From assembly GCA_018266775.1 (NCBI GenBank), contig JAFDZS010000020.1, positions 1 through 64,000 on the forward strand: 64,000 bases of DNA. Direction: 5' to 3'. The translations under genes and the position numbers were made by a program. How positions within the stretch are numbered: position 1 is the stretch's first letter; each line of letters opens with the position of its first letter. This DNA is from Bacteroidota bacterium. Lineage in GTDB: Bacteria > Bacteroidota > Bacteroidia > Chitinophagales > Chitinophagaceae. This document shows, piece after piece, positions 1 through 9,111 of this stretch. The notes under the pieces are model-generated. The model was not told the origin of the DNA. It saw only the letters and a program-made list of their open reading frames with translations, and made no database searches.

Positions 1-37
1 TTAATCTAAACGAGACAATAGTGAAAGTTGATAGTTA

Positions 38-1534
38 TTAATGACCACCGCCTTTTGCACTGCTGAGCTCATCGAGATCTATACCCTGGTTTTTCAGTTC
101 TCCCTTGGCTTTAAAGCCATAATAGGCCAGGAATAAGAAGCACGCAATACCTACAATGTATGAATGGCTGATGCCTAATAAATGATCTGCGGCAAGATAA
201 CCCTGCAAAACGCTAATAAATCCTCCCCCCATAATCATGAAGATCAAAAAATTTGAGCCTTCACTGGTATGTTTTCCAAGGCCTGAAATTGATAATGTGA
301 AAATACAGGGCCAAAGTGTTGAGCAGAATAAACCAACGCTGCAAAATGCAAATACACTTACATTCGGATCCGGAGAAAGAATACCTGTAAGTAAAGCAGC
401 TATACCAAAACCACTAAAAATCATAAGCTGTCTTGCCGGATTACCCTTACTGAGAAAATTGGCAATTATCAATACAACAATTACAGCAGCATAAATATAA
501 AAGTGTTCAACATTGTGTTTCGTAATGGCATTTACTAATAAAAAGACTCCAAATGCGAGGTACGGCATCACAAATTGCAAAACCTTTTTTGTACTTTCCG
601 AAAAACCAAATGCTTCGGCAGAAGAAGTCCATCTGCCTATCATTAAGCTTGCCCAGAATAACGAAATATAAGGGGCGGTTTCTCCCGGTGTCATACCTAG
701 TTTTTGTTTCATATACTCAGGCAAATTCGCTCCTGTACTAACTTCAACACCTACATAAACAAATATTGCGATCATCCCTAACCAAAGTTGAGGATATTTG
801 AACGGAGAACCTCTGTCGACCCATGTTGATTTAGATTCTGCCAGTTCTTCTGTATTACTGATTAATTTATTGGGAATTGAAGAGAAATATATAATTATCG
901 CCACCAATAAAAACACTGCTCCTAAAATTAAATAAGGTACTTTAACCACACTTAATGAGCTGATCATGACTGTTGATACCGAACCAAAAATTGCAAGCTT
1001 AACCAGGAGAGGTCCAATGGTTGTACCAAAATTATTAACACCACCAGCCATGCTCAAACGCTGTGAACCCGTGCTGGCACTTCCCATATTAATTGCCATA
1101 GGATTTGCAGCCGTTTGCTGTAATGAAAAGCCCAGACCAATTGTAAAATAGCCAGAAATAAATAATGGAAATGATTCTGCACCTGCTGCAGGTATAAACA
1201 ACAGCGTACCAATTGCGGAAATAATCAAACCAATACTGATACCACTTTTGTAACCTAATTTATTTAATAAATCCTGCTTTAAAAGTTTACTGACAAAAAA
1301 GTATAATAAGGCTCCTACAGAATATGCCACATAAAATGCAAAAGATACCATTTGAGCCTGCACCTGGGATAACTGCAATTTTTCTTTAAATACAGGAATC
1401 AGTACATCATTACTGGCAGCTACAAAGCCCCAGAAAAAAAATACACTCACCAGTGTACCAAATTGACCCCATTTTGTTTTGTTAACATCTGCCGCATCAG
1501 CAGGAGTAATTAAATCTTTTTGTTCAGTTGGCAT
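38..1534 (-). CDS. FucP/GluP-like sugar:H+ symporter (MFS)
   Basis: Inner-membrane major facilitator permease of the L-fucose/glucose-galactose symporter group, 498 residues and about twelve hydrophobic segments. Seen: the first helix carries FFFWGF near residue 32, followed by ASNDVLIP. QQTAANPMA and GGVNNFGTTIGP further on are typical of FucP-like carriers. The sugar carried cannot be read from the sequence. Start: the frame stays open upstream to 1693, but that part is polar and unlike the family, so the ATG at 1534 (MPTEQKD) is chosen. It is divergent from glgA, which suggests but does not prove a link to sugar storage. Family call is firm, substrate is open. Confidence 0.9.
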   Translation of the reverse strand: MPTEQKDLITPADAADVNKTKWGQFGTLVSVFFFWGFVAASNDVLIPVFKEKLQLSQVQAQMVSFAFYVAYSVGALLYFFVSKLLKQDLLNKLGYKSGISIGLIISAIGTLLFIPAAGAESFPLFISGYFTIGLGFSLQQTAANPMAINMGSASTGSQRLSMAGGVNNFGTTIGPLLVKLAIFGSVSTVMISSLSVVKVPYLILGAVFLLVAIIIYFSSIPNKLISNTEELAESKSTWVDRGSPFKYPQLWLGMIAIFVYVGVEVSTGANLPEYMKQKLGMTPGETAPYISLFWASLMIGRWTSSAEAFGFSESTKKVLQFVMPYLAFGVFLLVNAITKHNVEHFYIYAAVIVVLIIANFLSKGNPARQLMIFSGFGIAALLTGILSPDPNVSVFAFCSVGLFCSTLWPCIFTLSISGLGKHTSEGSNFLIFMIMGGGFISVLQGYLAADHLLGISHSYIVGIACFLFLAYYGFKAKGELKNQGIDLDELSSAKGGGH

Positions 1535-1970
1535 ATCGTTTTGTTTTGTGCGGATGAAAATAGAATAAATAACTGATTGAGAAAAATTTTCATCCTGCGG
1601 TGTTATGTTAGTGAATAAGTACTGCCGCTTTCTGGAAAAAAAAGAACACTTCTTATAGTAGATTTTTTTTGCACGAACAAAAATGGAAATCAATTATGCT
1701 TCATAGTGCTCCCGTGATTTTACCAATAACAAACTGTTATAAACATGCTGCACTGACAGTAACAATATTGAAACGCCTCAGTAACGCCTCCTTTACTCCG
1801 TATAAACCCTGCTGTTGGGTTACAGCAGGCGCTTTATGCAAACGGTTTCATTACAGCACCTGTTGCCTTTTGTATGTGCTGCTTTTAATATAACTGCTAT
1901 ATATTTTTATAATTTGGAGAAATCAATCAAAAGTTCCTAAATTGTAAACAGATTCCTTAATTGCTACTAC
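1535..1970. other. Intergenic region between the sugar permease and glgA
   Basis: Divergent intergenic stretch of 436 bases. It must hold both promoters, but I find no exact TAnnTTTG box. A short hairpin with an 8-base perfect stem (CCTGCTGT with ACAGCAGG) lies at 1808-1829 and has no T-run after it. A small open frame at 1669-1893 has no protein-like character. Confidence 0.5.
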
Positions 1971-3386
1971 ATGGAAATATTGCACGTAACTGCTGAGTGT
2001 TACCCTTACGCTAAAGCTGGCGGACTGGCTGATGTGGCCGGTGCTTTACCTAAATACCAAAACGACCTGGGGCATATAGCCAAAGTGGTGATGCCTATGC
2101 ACCGCACTAAATTCCTGCTGGATAATGAATGGGATACCGTACATAAGGGGGCTTTCAATATGGGCCACTATTACTTCGATTATACCATCATTAAAGAACG
2201 CACCAATAAGCTGGGATTCGATTTATACTGTGTAGATATCTTCGGCCTCTTTAACCGCGAAAAAGTATACGGTTATAATGATGACAGCGAGCGCTACACC
2301 GCCTTCCAGATTGCAGTGGTGGACTGGATAAGCAGGTGGCAGCATCATCCCGCAGTGGTTCATGTGCACGACCACCATTCCGGCCTCGTGCCATTTATGA
2401 TGCAAAATTGTTTTGCATACCGGCATCTGGCATCTATACCAACAGTACTCACCATTCATAATGCCCAATACCAGGGCTGGATGGGTTGGGATAAGTATCA
2501 TTACATTCCTGCGTACGACAGCTGGCAGTGGGGTAAACTGGACTGGAATGATACTATTAATCCGCTTGCAAGCGGTATCAAATGCGCCCATAAAGTAACA
2601 ACAGTAAGCCCCAGTTATATGGACGAACTTCGGTTTAATGCCAATGGGCTTGAACCTTTGTTTGAGTATGAAAAAGGCAAATGCATTGGTATTTTAAATG
2701 GCATAGATAATGCCGTTTGGGATACAGAAACAGACACCTATATCCTCAAAAATTTCTCTGTTACTGATGTAGATGAAGGCAAACGCATCAACAAGAAAAA
2801 ATTATGCGATGACTTTGGCCTGGATATAGAAAAACCATTATTTATTTTTATTGGCCGTTTAGTGGGAGAAAAAGCTGCAGAATTATTGCCACAAGCTATT
2901 AATGATGCCGTATATCACATCAACGGGCGCATGAACTTTTTAATTCTTGGCAGTGGCGAACCCAATGTGGAATATCAGCTGGAACAAATGCGCAGCAATT
3001 TGATGGGTTTTTATAATGCCCAAATTGGCTACAACGAAAAGCTGGCGCACCAAATGTATGCCGGTGCCGATTTTTTATTGATGCCCAGCCGTGTGGAACC
3101 CTGTGGATTGAACCAGATGTATGCCCTGCGTTATGGCACCATGCCGTTGGTACGCAGCACCGGTGGTTTAAAAGATACAGTAGTTGATATTGGTGATACC
3201 GGTGGTTACGGTATCCGTTTTGAACAGGCTTCGGTAGGTGATATTACTTATTCCATTTACAGGGCAACAGAATTATATAGTGAAACAAAACGGATGACTG
3301 CATTGCGCAAACAGATGATGCAGATAGATAATGGCTGGGACGTAAGTGCAGGACGGTACATCCACTTATATGAATCAATTTTATAG
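1971..3386 (+). CDS. glgA: Glycogen synthase (GT5)
   Basis: Transfers glucose from ADP-glucose to the non-reducing end of a growing alpha-1,4-glucan; cytoplasmic, glycogen synthesis. The 471 residues match the usual bacterial GlgA length. The N-terminal starch-synthase catalytic domain starts with HVTAECYPYAKAGG, whose KxGGL loop binds ADP-glucose, followed by LADVAGALP. The C-terminal GT-B half has FIGRLVGEK near residue 298 and the PSRVEPCGLNQMYALRYG stretch with GGLKDTV after it. glgC, which makes its substrate, follows 93 bases downstream on the same strand. Identification is secure; whether the two are co-transcribed is inferred from spacing. Confidence 0.96.
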   Translation: MEILHVTAECYPYAKAGGLADVAGALPKYQNDLGHIAKVVMPMHRTKFLLDNEWDTVHKGAFNMGHYYFDYTIIKERTNKLGFDLYCVDIFGLFNREKVYGYNDDSERYTAFQIAVVDWISRWQHHPAVVHVHDHHSGLVPFMMQNCFAYRHLASIPTVLTIHNAQYQGWMGWDKYHYIPAYDSWQWGKLDWNDTINPLASGIKCAHKVTTVSPSYMDELRFNANGLEPLFEYEKGKCIGILNGIDNAVWDTETDTYILKNFSVTDVDEGKRINKKKLCDDFGLDIEKPLFIFIGRLVGEKAAELLPQAINDAVYHINGRMNFLILGSGEPNVEYQLEQMRSNLMGFYNAQIGYNEKLAHQMYAGADFLLMPSRVEPCGLNQMYALRYGTMPLVRSTGGLKDTVVDIGDTGGYGIRFEQASVGDITYSIYRATELYSETKRMTALRKQMMQIDNGWDVSAGRYIHLYESIL

Positions 3387-3479
3387 CTTCAAATAACGGT
3401 ATAGTAACAAAAAACTTTGCTTGCCGGAAACGATTGTTTGAAAATTATCAATACATTTAAATTCTAATTGTAATAGTTT

Positions 3480-4757
3480 ATGGAACCAAAATCTGTGGTG
3501 GCAGTAATCTTGGGCGGTGGTGCCGGCACCCGCCTTTACCCCTTAACTTCAACACGCAGCAAACCTGCTGTTCCCATTGCCGGTAAATACCGTTTGGTGG
3601 ATATTCCCATATCAAATTGTATGAATTCCAGCATCAACAGGATGTTTGTATTAACACAGTACAACTCTGCATCATTAAACAAACACATTAAAAACACCTA
3701 CCAGTTCAGTGCCTTCAGCAAGGGCTTTGTGGATATACTGGCAGCGGAACAAACACCAGACAGCCTGGGCTGGTTCCAGGGTACGGCAGATGCAGTGCGG
3801 CAATCGCTGAAACATATTGGCAATAACGATTTCGAATACGTGCTGATCCTCAGTGGCGACCAGTTGTATCAAATGGATTTTGCCAAAATGATCGATAACC
3901 ATGCTGCGCAAAATGCTGATATTTCCATTGCCACCATTCCTGTTGCAGACAGGGAAGCTCCGGAGTTTGGTATATTAAAAACAAACGAGGAACAATTGAT
4001 CACTTCTTTCATAGAAAAGCCCAAGCGGGAATTACTGCCCGAGTGGGTAAGCGATACCGGTAAAGAAATGCAGCAGCAGGGACGGAATTACCTGGCATCG
4101 ATGGGTATTTATATTTTCAACCGTAAGCTGCTGTTCGATTTACTGGAACGGGATAAAAAGGAAGCCACCGATTTTGGTAAAGAGATCATTCCTTCATCTA
4201 TTGAAAAACATAAAGTGATCAGTTACCAGTATGAAGGGTACTGGACGGATATCGGGAACATCTATTCCTTCTTTGAAGCCAACCTGGCTTTAACATTGGA
4301 GATTCCATTATTTAATTTATTCGATAACAGGAATGTAGTGTACAGCCGTGCCCGCATGCTGCCACCGGCAAAGATCAGCGGTACCACGCTGGAGCGTACA
4401 TTGATTGCAGAAGGCTGCATTATCAATGCCAGCAGGGTGGAGAACAGTGTGGTGGGTATACGCAGCCGTATTGGCCAGGGCAGTACTATTGTGAGTTGCT
4501 ATATGATGGGAAGTGATTATTACGAAACACTCGACGAGATCACCCATAACATGGAACGGAGTTTACCCAAACTGGGTGTGGGCGACCGCTGTTACATCAA
4601 GAATGCGATCATTGATAAAAACTGCCGTATAGGAAATGATGTACGCATTAATGGCGGATCGCATTTGCCGGATGCAGACCATTCTTTGTATGTGGTAAAA
4701 GATGGTATTGTGGTGTTGAAGAAAGGCGCTGTTTTACCAGATGGTTTTGTAATTTAA
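3480..4757 (+). CDS. glgC: Glucose-1-phosphate adenylyltransferase
   Basis: Makes ADP-glucose and pyrophosphate from glucose-1-phosphate and ATP, the committed step of bacterial glycogen synthesis. 425 residues. The N-terminal nucleotidyltransferase domain opens with GGGAGTRLYPLT and the SKPAVPIAGKYRLVD stretch that contains the family's allosteric and catalytic Arg/Lys positions. The middle has LSGDQLYQMD and later YWTDIGNIYSF. The C-terminal third is a left-handed beta-helix with hexapeptide-like repeats (IGQGSTIV, IDKNCRIGNDVRING). It sits directly after glgA and ends just before a strong terminator at 4790-4816. Confidence 0.96.
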   Translation: MEPKSVVAVILGGGAGTRLYPLTSTRSKPAVPIAGKYRLVDIPISNCMNSSINRMFVLTQYNSASLNKHIKNTYQFSAFSKGFVDILAAEQTPDSLGWFQGTADAVRQSLKHIGNNDFEYVLILSGDQLYQMDFAKMIDNHAAQNADISIATIPVADREAPEFGILKTNEEQLITSFIEKPKRELLPEWVSDTGKEMQQQGRNYLASMGIYIFNRKLLFDLLERDKKEATDFGKEIIPSSIEKHKVISYQYEGYWTDIGNIYSFFEANLALTLEIPLFNLFDNRNVVYSRARMLPPAKISGTTLERTLIAEGCIINASRVENSVVGIRSRIGQGSTIVSCYMMGSDYYETLDEITHNMERSLPKLGVGDRCYIKNAIIDKNCRIGNDVRINGGSHLPDADHSLYVVKDGIVVLKKGAVLPDGFVI

Positions 4758-4789
4758 TCATGCAGTAACCATATTAATCAGTATATTGA

Positions 4790-4816
4790 AAACATCCGCC
4801 CCACGGATGTTTTTTT
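4790..4816 (+). terminator. Rho-independent terminator after glgC
   Basis: Perfect 8-base stem AACATCCG / CGGATGTT with a five-base loop, followed directly by a run of T. It begins 33 bases after the glgC stop and would end the glgA-glgC transcript. Confidence 0.85.
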
Positions 4817-4843
4817 GTAGGCACTAAAATAATGTGTACTTTG
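4815..4843 (+). promoter_or_regulatory. Candidate Bacteroidota promoter for the MFS-amylase operon
   Basis: TTG at 4815-4817 and TACTTTG at 4837-4843 are 19 bases apart. This resembles the -33 TTG and -7 TAnnTTTG boxes of Bacteroidota, except that the -7 box has one base rather than two between TA and TTTG. It lies about 30 bases before the MFS start codon at 4876. Confidence 0.4.
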
Positions 4844-4875
4844 TACGCAAATTAAAAATTATTTAAACGATTGCT

Positions 4876-6225
4876 ATGTCTGATTACAACCAAACCATTT
4901 TTGGTGATTTAAAGGCGGAAACAAAACCGCAATTACCACTGTCGCAGATTATCAACATGAGCGTTGGCTTTTTTGGAATACAGTTTGGTTGGGATTTGCA
5001 GCGGGCTAATATGGGAAGGATTTATGAAAACCTGGGTGCTAATCCAGATCAAATTCCAATATTATTTCTTGCTGCACCACTAACCGGACTAATCATACAA
5101 CCCATCATTGGCTACTTGAGTGACAGAACATGGCATCCCACATTCGGACGTAGAAGGCCTTATTTTTTTATGGGAGCCTTACTAAGTTCTATTGCACTTA
5201 TTTTTATGCCATTCAGCAGTACTATATGGATGGCTGCAGGTTTGTTATGGGTACTGGATGTTTTTGGTAATGTTGCTATGGAACCGTTCAGGGCATTTGT
5301 TACAGACAAGTTACCGGATAATCAGGTTAATAAAGGATTTATTATGCAAAGCCTGATGATAGGCCTTGGGGGAAGTGTTGCGTCATCATTACCCTGGATT
5401 TTCAAAAATGTTTTTGATTTTTCCAACGTTGCATCGAAAGGAGGAATAACTGAAAACGTGCGGTGGAGTTTTTATACCGGTGCATTTTTCTTTTTTTGTG
5501 CAGTGTTATATACCGTTTTAACAACAAAAGAGTATCCACCTACCTCCATTGAACAATTGCAAAAAGAACAGGAAGGGAAAAAAGGATTTTTCGATGTGAT
5601 TCAAGAAATATTTCAGGCTTTAAAGGGGATGCCGCGACAAATGCGTATTGTATCGTTAGTGCAGTTTTTTACCTGGCCAGGTTTATTTTTAATGTGGTTT
5701 TATTACACAGTTGCCGTAGCTACAAATATTTATGGTGGAGTTGATAATGCAGATCCGGTATATGCAAAGGGCGCCGACTTCGCAGGTCTTACCCTGGCGT
5801 TCTATAACGTAGTAACTTTCTTCTTTGCATTTCTTTTACCCTCTATAGCAAATAAATTAGGAAGAAAAACAACACATTCGCTTTGCTTGCTCATTGGTGC
5901 TTTAGGTTTGATCAGTGTAGGTTGGATAAAAGAACCAAAGATGCTATACTTATCAATGGTATGTGTTGGTATCGCCTGGACAAGTATTCTCAGTATGCCT
6001 TATGCAATGATAAGCAAAAGTTTGCCGAAAAGTAAGATAGGAATTTACATGGGCATTTTTAATTTCTTTATTGTACTGCCAGAAATTGTTGCCTCGTTTG
6101 GTTTTGGAAGTATTATGAAAAATGTATTACATAACGATAAGTTATTGGCAGTGCAGTTAGGCGGTGGTATGTTTATTATTGCTGCGCTTATTTGTTATTT
6201 CTTTGTAAACGAAAAAAACAATTGA
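4876..6225 (+). CDS. SLC45/MalP-like MFS transporter (maltose/sucrose type)
   Basis: Twelve-helix inner-membrane permease, 449 residues, of the group related to SLC45 and GPH carriers that includes Bacteroidota maltose transporters. Seen: GFFGIQFGWDLQRANMGRIY in the first helix, PIIGYLSDRTWHPTFGRRRP as the conserved loop between helices two and three, and AMEPFRAFVTDKLP later. It overlaps the following amylase gene by one base (TGATG), so the two are translationally coupled. Inference: it imports the maltose or short maltodextrins released by that secreted amylase. Confidence 0.88.
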   Translation: MSDYNQTIFGDLKAETKPQLPLSQIINMSVGFFGIQFGWDLQRANMGRIYENLGANPDQIPILFLAAPLTGLIIQPIIGYLSDRTWHPTFGRRRPYFFMGALLSSIALIFMPFSSTIWMAAGLLWVLDVFGNVAMEPFRAFVTDKLPDNQVNKGFIMQSLMIGLGGSVASSLPWIFKNVFDFSNVASKGGITENVRWSFYTGAFFFFCAVLYTVLTTKEYPPTSIEQLQKEQEGKKGFFDVIQEIFQALKGMPRQMRIVSLVQFFTWPGLFLMWFYYTVAVATNIYGGVDNADPVYAKGADFAGLTLAFYNVVTFFFAFLLPSIANKLGRKTTHSLCLLIGALGLISVGWIKEPKMLYLSMVCVGIAWTSILSMPYAMISKSLPKSKIGIYMGIFNFFIVLPEIVASFGFGSIMKNVLHNDKLLAVQLGGGMFIIAALICYFFVNEKNN

Positions 6226-8087
6226 TGAATAAGATTCTTTCTGGATTTGTAGCATTATTGTGTTACGGATTTTGCTTCGCACAAACCACCACTTACAAAT
6301 GTTATCCCACCAATTGGTGGGTGGGTATGAAGATGAATAAGATACAGGTAATGGTGCATGGTGATAAAATTGCTGATCATTTCCCTATGATCAAAATGTC
6401 TTCAACAGGTGTTAAACTGGCGCCGGGTGTAAACCTCATGAACATCGAAAGGGTGGAAAACCCCAACTATATTTTTCTCGATATCACTATAACGCCTGCG
6501 GCAAAGCCCGGTAAGTTTACTATTCCTTTTGTAAAAGACCTGAACCTCGAATATGAACTGAGGGCAAGGCGCAGCAACCCGGGTAAAGATTATGCACAGG
6601 GAGTTACCTCAAGAGATTTTATCTATCTCATCATGCCCGACCGTTTCAGTAACGGCGATGAAAGCAATGACCGTGTTCCGGGAATGCGTGACCAATCTTT
6701 AAGACGGGATACCGTGTTCAACCGCCACGGTGGTGATTTAAAAGGCGTGCAGAATCATTTGGATTATTTAAATCAGTTGGGTGTTACAGCCATCTGGCTC
6801 AATCCAGTGATTGAAAACGATATGCCCGACAGAACTGAACACGGCTACGCTTTTACCGATCATTATACCATCGACCCGCGGCTGGGCGGGGCAAAAGCCT
6901 ACCAGGAACTGATAGACGCTGCACACGCAAAAGGCATGAAGATCATACAGGATGCCGTGTATAACCATGTAGGTTCTTATCATATCACAGTGCTTGACCC
7001 ACCCATGAAAGACTGGCTGCATCAATGGGATCATTACACCAATACCACTTATAAAGACCAGGTGGTGTTTGACCCTTATGCCAGTAAAAAAGATTATAAA
7101 CAAATGGTGGATGGATGGTTTACCAAACAAATGCCCGACCTCAACCAAAGCAATCCTTATGTAGCGAACTATTTAATTCAACACGCAGTATGGACGGTGG
7201 AAAATTTTGGTATTGACGGATGGCGCATTGATACCTATGCTTACAACGATCTGGAATTTATGAACCGGTGCAATAAAGCATTAATGGATGAATATCCACA
7301 ACTCACTTTATTTGGCGAAACCTGGTTTCATGGGGTGCCCAACCAGAGTTATTTTGTGCAGAACAATTACAATATTCCTTTCAAAAGCAATTTGCAGGCA
7401 GCTACCGATTTTCAAACACTGTGGGGTATTACTGATGCAATGACCAGGGATTTTGGATGGACAGACGGGGTGAATAACCTCTACACCACACTGGCGCAGG
7501 ATTTTGTGTATAAAGATCCCACCCGTAACGTGATCTTCCTCGATAATCATGATATGGCCAGGTTTTATTCCGTAGTGAATGAAGATATGGATAAATACAA
7601 ATCAGCTTTAAGCTGGCTGATGACCTGCCGCGGTGTTCCTGAAATTTATTATGGTGATGAAATTGCCACAACAGGCACCACTAATCCTAATGATGGTTAT
7701 GTTCGTTTAGACTTTCCCGGTGGGTGGAAAAACGATCCTGTAAATAAATTTACGATAGAAGGCCGTACACAAAAAGACCAGGCAATTTACCAGCACCTGG
7801 CCACGCTGGCCAATTTCCGTAAAACATCATCTGCTTTAACTACAGGTAAAATGATGCAGTTTGTGCCGGTGGATGGCGTGTATGTTTACTTCCGTTACGA
7901 TAATAAACAAACGGTAATGGTGGTGATGAATACCAGTAAAACGGAAAAGACGATTTCGTTTACGCCTTTTGCTGAAAGAACAGCAGGCTTTACAAAATAT
8001 ATGGACGTGATTTCAAAAACCACGTCCGGTATGAATGATTTTACATTGGGTTCATATCAAACCCGTGTGCTGGAGTTGATGCATTAA
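6225..8087 (+). CDS. Secreted GH13 alpha-amylase / neopullulanase (SusA-like)
   Basis: Glycoside hydrolase of family GH13, 620 residues, acting on alpha-glucans. An N-terminal signal peptide (MNKILSGFVALLCYGFCFAQ) places it in the periplasm. An Ig-like cyclomaltodextrinase N-domain follows (about 20-120), then the catalytic barrel from DFIYLIMPDRFSNGD. Catalytic sites are visible: DGWRIDTYAY holds the Asp nucleophile, LFGETW the Glu acid/base and FLDNHDMARF the third Asp. A C-terminal all-beta domain closes the protein. Start: the ATG at 6225 gives the signal peptide; an upstream in-frame ATG at 6192 lies inside the transporter gene and would spoil it. The exact cleavage product is not readable. 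Confidence 0.93.
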   Translation: MNKILSGFVALLCYGFCFAQTTTYKCYPTNWWVGMKMNKIQVMVHGDKIADHFPMIKMSSTGVKLAPGVNLMNIERVENPNYIFLDITITPAAKPGKFTIPFVKDLNLEYELRARRSNPGKDYAQGVTSRDFIYLIMPDRFSNGDESNDRVPGMRDQSLRRDTVFNRHGGDLKGVQNHLDYLNQLGVTAIWLNPVIENDMPDRTEHGYAFTDHYTIDPRLGGAKAYQELIDAAHAKGMKIIQDAVYNHVGSYHITVLDPPMKDWLHQWDHYTNTTYKDQVVFDPYASKKDYKQMVDGWFTKQMPDLNQSNPYVANYLIQHAVWTVENFGIDGWRIDTYAYNDLEFMNRCNKALMDEYPQLTLFGETWFHGVPNQSYFVQNNYNIPFKSNLQAATDFQTLWGITDAMTRDFGWTDGVNNLYTTLAQDFVYKDPTRNVIFLDNHDMARFYSVVNEDMDKYKSALSWLMTCRGVPEIYYGDEIATTGTTNPNDGYVRLDFPGGWKNDPVNKFTIEGRTQKDQAIYQHLATLANFRKTSSALTTGKMMQFVPVDGVYVYFRYDNKQTVMVVMNTSKTEKTISFTPFAERTAGFTKYMDVISKTTSGMNDFTLGSYQTRVLELMH

Positions 8088-8320
8088 GCAGCAGTAACAC
8101 CCTTTTCATGCAGTCAACAATAATGCTTTGTTGAAAGTGTTCAAAATAAAAAGCAGTCAGGTCGGGTGTACATGCCAGTTGGGAAAAGACGAGTTAAAAC
8201 TTCAATAACCGCCTTCGCCCCGCAGGGAAATCAGGTTCAGACTGACAGACCTTAAATTTGAAGTGTGAAGTGTTGAATCTAAAAAGTAATAAAAATCTCT
8301 TTCTTATTTACACACAATAA

Positions 8321-9085
8321 TTACAAGAAGATATTCCACAACTCCAGGCTTTTTTGCCGGTTGTTTTCTTCTTTATCATCACCCCAGTCGTACCAGTCTT
8401 TTGCTTTTTCGTCAATGAACGATTTATAGGTGGCAAAAGTATAAGGCTTCTTCGCAGTGGATGGTTTAATATCAGCCACATTAATACCATTTACCACAAC
8501 CTTGGTGGCAATATAAGAAGCATACATTCTTGGAATGGTGAGGCCGAGGATCATGCCCGGCAATCCACTGATCGAAACAGGGCCTCCCGGAATCAAAATC
8601 TCATCGGTATAAAAAGCAAACACATACACACTGTCAAAAATTTTGCCTACAGCTTTACGGCAGTTAAAACCCAATATCTGCCTGCTTTCATTGGTAATAC
8701 GCCATTTGATTTCAGGAATACTGTCTTCAATATTGAATTTAGAACCGGCAATACTTTTTTGCTTGTATAATTTGCCTGCAGTAAAATCCATATACCAGTT
8801 ATTCTCTTCATCGCTGTTGCGCATCCATTCGGGCAATTTGGATTTTTCATCCCAATGGTCGAATTTATACAGGCTCTTATTATCTGCAAAGCTGTAATTA
8901 AAAAAGGCCGTCTTAAATTCAGGCAGGTTATCTTTCAGCATTTCTCCCCAGCGGTCGTTACTCATACTTTTTTTGAGGCTGGTTTTTACTTCAAATTCAA
9001 CACTGGCTTTATCAATAAATTGCTGCGCCTGTGCAGCACTTGTACAAAGCAGCAAAAAGGTTACACTATATATGAATTGTTTCAT
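8321..9085 (-). CDS. GLPGLI family protein
   Basis: Exported protein of 254 residues with a signal peptide ending in AQAQQ near residue 21. It has the family-defining motif, here GLPGMILGL, at about residue 180, followed by IPRMYASYIATKVV. GLPGLI proteins are Bacteroidota-specific and of unknown function. They are usually encoded next to a TonB-type outer-membrane barrel protein, as here: the barrel gene ends 26 bases upstream on the same strand, so the two very likely form an operon. The role is probably in the cell envelope, but nothing in the sequence gives an activity. Confidence 0.9.
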   Translation of the reverse strand: MKQFIYSVTFLLLCTSAAQAQQFIDKASVEFEVKTSLKKSMSNDRWGEMLKDNLPEFKTAFFNYSFADNKSLYKFDHWDEKSKLPEWMRNSDEENNWYMDFTAGKLYKQKSIAGSKFNIEDSIPEIKWRITNESRQILGFNCRKAVGKIFDSVYVFAFYTDEILIPGGPVSISGLPGMILGLTIPRMYASYIATKVVVNGINVADIKPSTAKKPYTFATYKSFIDEKAKDWYDWGDDKEENNRQKSLELWNIFL

Positions 9086-9111
9086 GGTTTAATAGTTATA
9101 CGGTGATGCAA

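Noticed and set aside
1669..1893. 74-codon plus-strand frame before glgA
   Set aside because: Protein-unlike composition, and it overlaps the region needed for promoters.
8088..8320. Riboswitch or tRNA in the gap after the amylase
   Set aside because: Some short hairpins (TCAACAA / TTGTTGA) but no tRNA cloverleaf or known riboswitch core.
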